DNA of 12,905 nt from Pseudomonadota bacterium (GTDB lineage: Bacteria; Pseudomonadota; Gammaproteobacteria; Woeseiales; Woeseiaceae): the NCBI GenBank assembly GCA_027295475.1, contig JAPUKV010000022.1, positions 1-12,905 of the forward strand. The letters run 5' to 3'. The notes under the pieces were generated by a model. That model was not told the DNA's origin. It did not search any database and saw only the letters and a list, made by a program, of their open reading frames with translations. The translations under genes and the position numbers were made by a program. This document shows, in pieces, positions 5,917 to 11,842 of the stretch. Positions within the stretch are counted from its first letter, which is position 1; each line of letters opens with the position of its first letter.

Positions 5917-7257
5917 TCAAAGCTCGAATCTCGAGAGGATTTCGGCCAGATCTTCGCGGGCCAGCCAGCGCCCTCGCAGCATCACGCCGTGAATACGGCG
6001 TGCATTACCGATGTCGATCAGCGGATTCGCATCCAGGAGCACCAGATCTCCCTCCTTGCCGGTTTCCACGGTACCGAAAACGCGTTCCTGCCCGAAAAAT
6101 TTGGCTGGGTTGACCGTTCCGGTCCGTAGCGCCTCATACGGAGTCAGACCTGCGGCCACGAGATATTCGAGCTCCCGGTGAACTGCAAAACCCGGTACAT
6201 TGAATACCTGCGGAGCGTCAGAGCCCAGCAACAGTCCGGCGCCAGCCTTGTGCAGTGCGAGAATCAGTTTTCTTCTTATTTCAATCGCCCTGGTCGCGAT
6301 CGCGGGATCATATGCCGGATCGTTCAGGATCTGCTGCTTGGCAGACACCCACCGGCTGATCGTCGCAAGCGGCACATAACGCATTTCCGGCCACTCACGC
6401 ATCTCCGCAGCCGTGGTCTGCGAGATTCGGTGCTCAAACATCGCCTCGGTCGGCACATTCCAGACGCTTGCAGCCGCTGTTTCCGCAGCGATTCCTGCTA
6501 TCTTCTCTTCATCGATCTGGTCTGCGAGAAGCACGCCGAAGAATCCGGCGGGGCCGCCGGACAGATCTGTATCTTCTTTGAGCATCGCCTGCATGTAGCC
6601 ATCCAAATGGTCGATTGATGCCATACCGGAAGCCAGCGCATGTGGTACGCCGACCGCAATCGACACATGCCCGGCAAACTGCATACCGAATCGTTTCGCG
6701 GTATTTGCAAGCGCATCGAATTCGGCCCTCGTCAATCCGGGATGTATCTTGAGAAAGTCGTAGCCCGCCCCATGCTGCGCTTTAACCATTTCACTTGCGT
6801 CTTCAGGACGGCTAACGCTGTTTCCATTAAACGAGGGGCCGGACGTAAAGAGCCTCGGTCCAAGCACTTTGCCGCTCAGGATTTGCTGCCGGAGGTCAAG
6901 GTGAGCGGGTCGTCCCAGCATGCCGCGGGCAATCGTGACTCCGTTTGCGACGTTGAGGCCCAGTACCCTCTCAAGATCGGCAGAACTTACGCGGGGAATG
7001 TGGGCATGCATTTCCGACAGCCCCGGTATTAGGAACCTGTCCGTACCATCGATTACGAACGCATCTTCTGCAATGGGAATATTGTCCACAGCACCGATCG
7101 TCACGATTTTCCCGTTCTCAACAACTACAGTCTGTGCTGCAACGATGATCTCGGATGTCATTGGAACGACGTTGACATTAATGAACACCGTTTGCGCCGC
7201 AGATGCCGGAAACGCCTGTAGCAACAATGCAATTACTGCAACCCTGAGGATCAGCAT
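5917..7257 (-). CDS. Exported metal-dependent amidohydrolase-family protein
   Basis: The protein is 446 residues. Residues 1-21 form a signal peptide (LILRVAVIALLLQAFPASAA), so it acts in the periplasm. The amidohydrolase TIM-barrel signature is complete: HAH (H84, H86) after PGLSEM, the candidate carboxylated lysine K170 in FLKIHPG, H197 in FAGHVS, H217 in SIDHLDG and the catalytic aspartate D347 in LLGSDAP. The C-terminal part closes the small beta-sandwich (TGKEGDLVLLDANPL), as in imidazolonepropionase-like and prolidase-like members. The substrate cannot be read from sequence; a cyclic amide or dipeptide is the usual type. The ATG at 7257 has a weak ribosome binding site. A REP cluster separates it from the dehydratase gene upstream, so co-transcription is uncertain. 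Confidence 0.88.
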   Translation of the reverse strand: MLILRVAVIALLLQAFPASAAQTVFINVNVVPMTSEIIVAAQTVVVENGKIVTIGAVDNIPIAEDAFVIDGTDRFLIPGLSEMHAHIPRVSSADLERVLGLNVANGVTIARGMLGRPAHLDLRQQILSGKVLGPRLFTSGPSFNGNSVSRPEDASEMVKAQHGAGYDFLKIHPGLTRAEFDALANTAKRFGMQFAGHVSIAVGVPHALASGMASIDHLDGYMQAMLKEDTDLSGGPAGFFGVLLADQIDEEKIAGIAAETAAASVWNVPTEAMFEHRISQTTAAEMREWPEMRYVPLATISRWVSAKQQILNDPAYDPAIATRAIEIRRKLILALHKAGAGLLLGSDAPQVFNVPGFAVHRELEYLVAAGLTPYEALRTGTVNPAKFFGQERVFGTVETGKEGDLVLLDANPLIDIGNARRIHGVMLRGRWLAREDLAEILSRFEL

Positions 7258-7330
7258 AAATGTCTGCCCTTACTGTTCGCTTGAGAGTTTTGAGCGCCGC
7301 GGGCGCCCCCAGTTCCGGTGATCGTAGCAA

Positions 7331-7454
7331 ATCGCCCGGCAGTACGGGCTCCTTGTCTCTTTTGACACCATCGCAAATCGCCCGTCAGGACGGGCTCCAA
7401 CAGATGGCGGGAGTGCAGGTGTTGCAGGAGCATTCACCTGCCTGACGGGCGAAA
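7331..7454. repeat. REP/BIME-type cluster, copy B (three units)
   Basis: Units lie at 7331-7352 (ATCGCCCGGCAGTACGGGCT, then CC), 7378-7403 (TCGCCCGTCAGGACGGGC, then TCCAACAG) and, inverted, 7420-7454 (TGTTGCAGGAGC, then CCTGACGGGCGAAAT). The second and third form an inverted pair as in copies A and C; the first is a single diverged unit. The cluster begins 13 bases beyond the dehydratase stop. Confidence 0.8.
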
Positions 7455-7466
7455 TCAGCAACCTGG

Positions 7467-8426
7467 CTAGATGACTTCTTTCAGCGTCTGTCTGCTGATA
7501 TTGCCACCACAGATGATAACGACGACGTTTTTGCCCTTGTAGCTATCCGCGCGGAGTCTTAGGCCGGCCAGCGCAACCCCGGCGGCGCCCTCGGGTAACA
7601 TGTGGTGGGCATCGATGAACTGCCGCATCGCCTCGGCGATCTGATCCTCGGACACAACGACATAATCGTCCGTCACCGCGCGACAAAGATCGAAAGTAAT
7701 CGCATCGGCTTCGATACCGCCGGCTGTACCATCCGATAAGGTCGGCTGACTCGGCAACTCCAGAATCTCGCCGGCTTTGACCGATTCCGTCATCACGGCA
7801 GACGCGGCGGGCTGACAGGCGATGACGGACATCGTGGGATTGACCGACTTCAGGAAGCTGCCGACACCGCTGATCAGCCCACCGCCACCGACGGCAATAA
7901 AAATTGCATCAACCTGTGGCAGCTGTTTCGCGATTTCCACACCGCAGGTACCCTGTCCGGCAACGACATCCTCATCGTTATAAGGAGACAGGTAGCACAT
8001 GCCGTTTTCGGCAGCGTACTCCCTTGCATGCATTTCGGTATCGAGGCCATCAGTGCCGAAAAACCGCACGTCGCCGCCGGCGCGCTTAATAGCCTCCACT
8101 TTTGTCGTCGAAGTCCCCTCCGGAACGAAAATCGCACCTTTCGTGTCGAGCTTCGACATGGCAAAAGCGACCGCGGCGCCATGGTTGCCACTCGAAGCTG
8201 CGACACAGCCGGTCGCCCGCTGTTTCGGAGTTAATGAAAGTAGCTTATTAAACGCGCCGCGCAGCTTGAACGACCCGGTAAACTGGAGGTTTTCCAGTTT
8301 CAGGAAAACGTTTGCTCCTGTCAGCTCACTGAAGAACGGAGAGTGATCCAGGGGCGTCTCACGAATATGTGGGGCTATGCGATTCGCTGCCAGACCGACG
8401 TTTGCGGGTAACAACTCTGGTCTCAT
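7467..8426 (-). CDS. Threonine/serine dehydratase-like PLP enzyme (fold type II)
   Basis: This cytoplasmic PLP enzyme of 319 residues has the features of serine/threonine dehydratases: the Schiff-base lysine K54 in SFKLRGA, the substrate loop SSGNHG at 78-83, the phosphate-binding glycine loop VGGGGLISG at 179-187 and CGGN at 307-310. There is no C-terminal ACT regulatory domain, so it resembles the short catabolic or ectoine-utilisation (EutB-like) type and serine racemases rather than biosynthetic IlvA. Expected chemistry is deamination of L-threonine, L-serine or a beta-hydroxy amino acid to a 2-oxo acid plus ammonia. It begins 48 bases after the stop of the DUF4412-like gene and is probably co-transcribed with it. 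No strong ribosome binding site is visible. Exact substrate is open. Confidence 0.88.
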   Translation of the reverse strand: MRPELLPANVGLAANRIAPHIRETPLDHSPFFSELTGANVFLKLENLQFTGSFKLRGAFNKLLSLTPKQRATGCVAASSGNHGAAVAFAMSKLDTKGAIFVPEGTSTTKVEAIKRAGGDVRFFGTDGLDTEMHAREYAAENGMCYLSPYNDEDVVAGQGTCGVEIAKQLPQVDAIFIAVGGGGLISGVGSFLKSVNPTMSVIACQPAASAVMTESVKAGEILELPSQPTLSDGTAGGIEADAITFDLCRAVTDDYVVVSEDQIAEAMRQFIDAHHMLPEGAAGVALAGLRLRADSYKGKNVVVIICGGNISRQTLKEVI

Positions 8427-8474
8427 CCGACTACTTTATCCCAGCGCACAGGCAGAGCAGTGAATTTCTGTTTG

Positions 8475-9296
8475 CTAAAACATGTCCTGCTTGCGATAAC
8501 CTTCAGGCGGTTCGAACATCGCAGCGTCGATGGACTCGCTCCGGCTGGATGTCAAGGTCGACTCGCCTTCCAGCGTACCCGTGTCATCATAATCTCTTGC
8601 GTAAACGGGATAACCACCCAGCTCCTTCATGTGTGCAAACACTTCCTTTTGTTTGCCCATGAAATCAGATCCGGCAGCTTTTGAAAATGCGTCGTGCATG
8701 CTCGCGAAGAATTTGCCCATCCTGACCATCGCGTCGGCTGCCTCGCGACCACCGTCTATGTCGTCCCATCGGGCTACACACATATCGCGTGTTTTTCTCC
8801 CCTGCCTCAGGACCTCATAATATTCGCAGTCGTAGCCGTTTATCGTGTCGCTTTCTCCCGTCTTGCGCAGCGTGCTTGGCACGTCCTGCGCTGGCTGCAA
8901 TCCCGGCATTTGCTGCTTCATCATTTTCTCGGCCATCGCACGTTGCTCAGGCGGCAGCGATTCCAGCATTTCCTTCATCTGTTTCATCGCATTACTGACC
9001 TGCCCTGCCATCTGGTTCATGCTTTGCTGATCGATGACGTAGTATTCCAGTCGCTCGTTATCGGCCATGATCATCTCGTTACGGTCTCCGCGGTAGATCA
9101 CGAGGCCATCCTCGTCTGATGAAACAGAAGTGATTTCGATCCTGAGTAACGCGCCATCGGTAAACATCTTTGTCGTACCGATCGCAGGCGGATCAACGTG
9201 ATACTCCTTCGTTTCCGTTTGCAACACCGCACCGGCGAAAGCCTGATATGACAGAAGAAAACCGGACAAGAGTGTGAGCTTCAACACGTACTGCAT
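8475..9296 (-). CDS. Exported Met-rich protein, DUF4412-like
   Basis: The protein is 273 residues. A signal peptide spans about residues 1-22 (LKLTLLSGFLLSYQAFAGA). The body has a beta-rich first half (FTDGALLRIEI, then LVIYRGDRNEMIMADN), a methionine- and glutamine-rich amphipathic segment at 92-131, then GYDCEYYEVL and DMCVARW, whose cysteines C157 and C173 could form a disulfide. The alternation of IYRGD and YYVID strands resembles DUF4412 and LolA-like periplasmic beta folds. I chose the ATG at 9296 over that at 9359 because AGGGGG lies eight bases upstream and the signal peptide then starts at residue 1. It is followed at 48 bases by the dehydratase gene. Function is unknown; there is no enzyme motif. 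Confidence 0.75.
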   Translation of the reverse strand: MQYVLKLTLLSGFLLSYQAFAGAVLQTETKEYHVDPPAIGTTKMFTDGALLRIEITSVSSDEDGLVIYRGDRNEMIMADNERLEYYVIDQQSMNQMAGQVSNAMKQMKEMLESLPPEQRAMAEKMMKQQMPGLQPAQDVPSTLRKTGESDTINGYDCEYYEVLRQGRKTRDMCVARWDDIDGGREAADAMVRMGKFFASMHDAFSKAAGSDFMGKQKEVFAHMKELGGYPVYARDYDDTGTLEGESTLTSSRSESIDAAMFEPPEGYRKQDMF

Positions 9297-9304
9297 TGCA
9301 CTTT

Positions 9305-9310
9305 CCCCCT
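9305..9310 (-). promoter_or_regulatory. Shine-Dalgarno deciding the start of the Met-rich protein
   Basis: AGGGGG on the minus strand, with eight bases to the ATG at 9296, favours this start over the one at 9359, which lacks a site and would put 21 extra residues before the signal peptide. Confidence 0.65.
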
Positions 9311-9396
9311 TCGCGAAGGGCTGTTCGATCAGTGCTTGGAAAGTAACCCAGACGAGCATTCATTACCAGAATGTAAGAGAGGGACGCAGGAAAATC

Positions 9397-9415
9397 AGGG
9401 GGCATCCCCTTTTTT
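9397..9415 (+). terminator. Orphan intrinsic terminator facing right
   Basis: AGGGG, loop GCAT, CCCCT, with a run of six T at 9410-9415. No plus-strand gene lies upstream. On the minus strand the same hairpin is followed by GATTTT, so it may work both ways and could end a minus-strand transcript crossing 9510-9662. Confidence 0.6.
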
Positions 9416-9509
9416 CGCAGGTGTCACCCTGCCTGCCGGGTTTTGTGCGCATTTGATTCGCTGGGAATCAAAAGGAATGGCAGACAGGGCGACTTGGACT
9501 ACTTCCGAG

Positions 9510-9662
9510 CTAAGGTACGCTGGTGAACTCCACCAGTTCCACGCGATCGCCGGTTTCAAGATCAACTTCAACCGCATTGTTGCGATATGCTCAGGTGGAT
9601 AGACGGTCGCCGAGTCGAAAATCAATCGAAGCCAGCAGCTTTCGACTGAATTGCTGCCCCAT
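9510..9662 (-). pseudogene. Possible remnant of a short minus-strand gene with an internal TGA
   Basis: Reading from an ATG at 9662 gives MGQQFSRKLLASIDFRLGD, then RLST, then TGA at 9591-9593, then AYRNNAVEVDLETGDRVEL and VEFTSVP before TAG at 9510-9512. The part after the TGA reads like a genuine protein end, and one C-to-T change (CGA to TGA) would explain the break. The frame is also open upstream to 9779 without a start codon. I do not recognise a family. It may be chance; no codon-usage test was run. Confidence 0.25.
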
Positions 9663-9821
9663 ACCCCGTGCGGATGTTCGCAGCCCGCGGCGGACATCAT
9701 TCGACCGATTACTGATGGGTGAAGTGTCTAATGTGGGTTGCTGATGGCCGGGCCCTTGTGGTCGGGAATTCTCATCTCGTCATTCGATTTAACATTTTCC
9801 CGAAACCAGGCTCGCTGAAAA

Positions 9822-9851
9822 TTGACAGCATGATCAACGCTGTGCAACGAT
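9822..9851 (+). promoter_or_regulatory. Candidate promoter for the riboswitch transcript
   Basis: TTGACA at 9822-9827 is a perfect -35 element. An 18-base spacer leads to AACGAT at 9846-9851, a poor -10. A start near 9858 would begin the transcript just before the aptamer, which is the expected arrangement. Confidence 0.35.
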
Positions 9852-9865
9852 TCACACTCGTTTGA

Positions 9866-9943
9866 AAAAGGCACACCTGTCGAAAGGCAGGGCCGCAAAG
9901 CCACCGGTCTAAGGGGATATCCTATGACAGCGGGGTTGCCGAT
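9866..9943 (+). promoter_or_regulatory. Cyclic di-GMP-I riboswitch (GEMM-I aptamer)
   Basis: The stretch contains the GEMM-I landmarks in order. GGCACACC starts it (9870-9877). A six-pair P2 stem, CCTGTC with GGCAGG, is capped by a GAAA tetraloop (9876-9891). The near-invariant CGCAAAGCC lies at 9894-9902. A P3 arm follows, with TCTAAG (9908-9913) and TATGA (9923-9927) opposite each other, resembling the 11-nt receptor for the GAAA loop. AGCGGGGTTGCCGA closes the aptamer (9929-9942). Aligned by memory to the Vibrio Vc2 aptamer, the position equivalent to G20 is G, which predicts cyclic di-GMP rather than cGAMP binding, and A47 is conserved. The aptamer lies 153 bases upstream of the oxidoreductase ATG on the same strand, so it should control that gene. 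Confidence 0.92.
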
Positions 9944-10005
9944 CCGACTTGCCGGATGCGACATTTCTTGCCGTCGCAGCAACCCTCTGCATCGCTCTGA
10001 TCCTC

Positions 10006-10021
10006 GCTCGCACGAGCTTTT
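10006..10021 (+). terminator. Small GC hairpin plus T-run, possible expression platform
   Basis: GCTC, loop GCAC, GAGC, then TTTT, lying between the aptamer and the oxidoreductase start. The stem is only four or five pairs. A second hairpin (ATCCG 9942-9946 with CGGAT 9953-9957) abuts the aptamer's 3' edge. Either could be the ligand-controlled switch; a GAGCC/GGCTT pairing further on could compete. Weak evidence. Confidence 0.3.
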
Positions 10022-10095
10022 GGAGCCCCTGATCATGCTGGCTTTGCTCGTTTTCTTCTCCAAACGAGGTGGTCGTAACCCAATCGGAGCCAGCA

Positions 10096-11463
10096 ATGTC
10101 AGCCAAAGCCAGTACCCTGCGTAGCAGTGGCATATTCTCCAGCCGCAAACCCACAGAATCTACCGTCGTCCGCCCTACCACTTTCAGAGATATTCAGGCT
10201 TACCTGGACCCTGCGTCGAATTACCTCGCTCCATTTCGACCGATGGGGACAGGTAGCTCGTCGACGGGCTGTAGTGCAGCGACTGCCGGGACAGTTATCG
10301 ATATGACCCGCATGGATCAGATCATGAACATCGACGCGTATGCAGATACCGTTACCGTGCAAGCCGGTGTCCGATTACACAGACTCGTCGACGCCCTGGC
10401 CGACAACGGTCTCGAACTTGCGGGGAATTACGATCTGATGAACCGCACGGTTGGCGGCGCCGTAGCCGGCGGCTGCATTGGCCCATCGATGACAGCCGAT
10501 GGCGCATTCTTCGCCAGGCAGGTCATCGGCATGAAGGTCATCACGCCGGCGGGCGAATTACTGGAAATAAACCAGAAAAAGAAAAATATCCTTAACGCGT
10601 TTCGCCTGAGTTACGGCATGCTTGGCATCATTTGCGTCGTAACCCTGAGAGTGCGCCCAATTAAAGGATTTGCCGCGAATCACAGGCGTTGCACCATTGA
10701 TCAATTGGCAGCGTCAGCAAACAAACTTGCTATGACCAATATCGGATTGAAATTCTATTTGCTCCCCTTCAGGAACCGTGTCTACCTGGATCTGAGGACC
10801 TACAGCCCCAGGATACGATCCACGCATTCCATTCCGTGGAAGATAAAAGACTGGGGAGAGAGCACTGTCCTACCGAACGTACTTAAATCGCTCGGTCGCA
10901 TTGTCCCATTAGGCAGCTTTCGATATCGACTGATCGATGGAATCAGCGAAGCCACGCAAGGGCTCGTCAACAACCGGCTGGTTTCCTCAGGTGACAACGC
11001 GGCGGCGCAGTCATTGAGAGTTACCGGCGCTCGAAACACAAGCCCGCTGCAATATTCGACGTGGTGTTTTCCGGCAACCGACTTTTCCTTCGTTGCCAAG
11101 GCGTATGAGAGTTTCTGCCTCGATACTTATTCCAACACGCGGTTTCGCTGCGACATGCCCACAGTCGGATTCCTGCTTGCTCGCGATCGAAGTGCCCTGT
11201 TATCGCCCACCTTTGACGAGCCGATGTTTGCCCTCCGTGCTGTATCCACACCGTGCAGGGGGTGGGAGGACTTTGTCATTGATTTCGCCGAATTCGCACA
11301 AAACTGGGGCGGCTCGCCCTTCTTTAACCAGACGCGAAGCATGGACCCGGACTACGCCCGACATGCATTCGGCAGCCGGATCGATTTCTTCAGGAAGATT
11401 CGGCGCCAGTTAGACCCCGCTAATCGATTGATGAATTCATTTCTGTCGCAGTATTTTTTATAG
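10096..11463 (+). CDS. FAD-binding oxidoreductase, aldonolactone/alditol-oxidase type
   Basis: The protein is 455 residues. The N-terminal PCMH-type FAD domain (about 20-190) shows PFRPMGTGSSSTGCS at 46-60, VTVQAGVRLHRLVDALADNG at 86-105, TVGGAVAGGCIG at 118-129 and VITPAGELLEI at 148-158. The C-terminal cap ends as in D-arabinono-1,4-lactone oxidase relatives: NWGGSPFFNQTRSMDPDYAR and then a FRKIRRQLDPANRLMNSFL tail. Such enzymes oxidise sugar lactones or alditols with O2 or another acceptor; the substrate here is unknown. There is no signal peptide, so it is cytoplasmic. I chose the ATG at 10096 with GGAG at 10086-10089; a GTG at 10069 would add nine residues without a site. A cyclic di-GMP riboswitch precedes it, and a REP pair follows eight bases after the stop. 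Confidence 0.85.
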   Translation: MSAKASTLRSSGIFSSRKPTESTVVRPTTFRDIQAYLDPASNYLAPFRPMGTGSSSTGCSAATAGTVIDMTRMDQIMNIDAYADTVTVQAGVRLHRLVDALADNGLELAGNYDLMNRTVGGAVAGGCIGPSMTADGAFFARQVIGMKVITPAGELLEINQKKKNILNAFRLSYGMLGIICVVTLRVRPIKGFAANHRRCTIDQLAASANKLAMTNIGLKFYLLPFRNRVYLDLRTYSPRIRSTHSIPWKIKDWGESTVLPNVLKSLGRIVPLGSFRYRLIDGISEATQGLVNNRLVSSGDNAAAQSLRVTGARNTSPLQYSTWCFPATDFSFVAKAYESFCLDTYSNTRFRCDMPTVGFLLARDRSALLSPTFDEPMFALRAVSTPCRGWEDFVIDFAEFAQNWGGSPFFNQTRSMDPDYARHAFGSRIDFFRKIRRQLDPANRLMNSFLSQYFL

Positions 11464-11470
11464 TGGTAAT

Positions 11471-11537
11471 TCGCCCGTCAGGACGGGCTCCAACAGGTCA
11501 CAATTGAACCGGCGTAGGCGCCCGTCCTGACGGGCGA
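11471..11537. repeat. REP/BIME-type inverted pair, copy C
   Basis: The arms 11471-11488 and 11520-11537 are perfect 18-base reverse complements (core CGCCCGTCAGGACGGGC), and each arm is itself palindromic. The pair can form either two hairpins or one long hairpin. It starts eight bases after the oxidoreductase stop and probably shapes the 3' end of that mRNA. Confidence 0.88.
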
Positions 11538-11569
11538 TTTTCAATCCAAATCCGCATTTCATGCATCTA

Positions 11570-11620
11570 AGGGTCGAAAGGCTGGAATTACAGCCCGGAT
11601 TCTTGCCCGGTCCGGACCCT
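11570..11620 (+). other. Predicted three-way-junction RNA element
   Basis: AGGGTC (11570-11575) pairs with GACCCT (11615-11620). Inside, GGCTG (11580-11584) pairs with CAGCC (11591-11595), and CGGA (11596-11599) pairs with TCCG (11611-11614). The two inner stems abut with no unpaired bases, and only GAAA (11576-11579) is single-stranded at the junction. The stems are perfect but short. No known RNA class is recognised. Confidence 0.3.
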
Positions 11621-11761
11621 CGAACTTCAGCCATTTTCTACAGTCAGATGGCTATCAGGTCTCATTTTTAGATAATAGTTTTGAGGTCCTGGTCACCAGA
11701 AACTCCATAAATGTTTGAAAAACAGGAGAAATCGGCAAGGTTTGGGTCAGGATCAGGGGTG

Positions 11762-11789
11762 TTGCGTTATAGTTATCTAGTGTTATACT
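11762..11789 (+). promoter_or_regulatory. Candidate promoter of the efflux adaptor gene
   Basis: TTGCGT at 11762-11767, a 16-base spacer and TATACT at 11784-11789, 54 bases before the adaptor ATG. The -10 lies inside the palindrome described separately. Confidence 0.6.
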
Positions 11790-11803
11790 TCACTATAACA
11801 CTA
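11778..11803. promoter_or_regulatory. Perfect palindromic operator over the -10 element
   Basis: TAGTGTTATA at 11778-11787 and TATAACACTA at 11794-11803 are exact reverse complements around CTTCAC. A further half-site, GTTATAGT, lies at 11766-11773. Placement over the -10 region is typical of TetR- or MarR-type repressors of RND efflux operons; the regulator gene is not in the window. Confidence 0.75.
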
Positions 11804-11842
11804 TCAGATCCCCGGGCCCCACTGTCCCGTTTCAGGTGAAAA

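Larger units (their letters stand above)
9297..10095. other. Long non-coding stretch with regulatory content
   Basis: These 799 bases separate the divergent minus-strand Met-rich gene and the plus-strand oxidoreductase. They hold the leader of the former (9297-9396), an orphan plus-strand terminator (9397-9415), a possible degraded minus-strand gene (9510-9662), a candidate promoter (9822-9851), the GEMM-I riboswitch (9866-9943) and a 150-base leader with small hairpins. I see no intact protein-coding gene in it. Confidence 0.7.
11464..11842. other. Intergenic region with REP pair, structured element and regulated promoter
   Basis: These 379 bases follow the oxidoreductase stop. They hold REP copy C (11471-11537), a compact three-stem structure (11570-11620), about 140 AT-richer bases in which I see nothing coding, and the efflux promoter-operator (11762-11803). 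No intact gene is present. Confidence 0.7.

Noticed and set aside
10069..10095. GTG start for the oxidoreductase at 10069.
   Set aside because: The ATG at 10096 has GGAG at a proper distance; the GTG does not.
4973..11537. Repeats considered as a CRISPR array.
   Set aside because: Units are scattered singly or in inverted pairs at gene ends, with no regular direct repeats, unique spacers or cas genes.
11570..11620. Three-way junction considered as a hammerhead ribozyme because of the GAAA junction.
   Set aside because: The CUGANGA core strand is missing.
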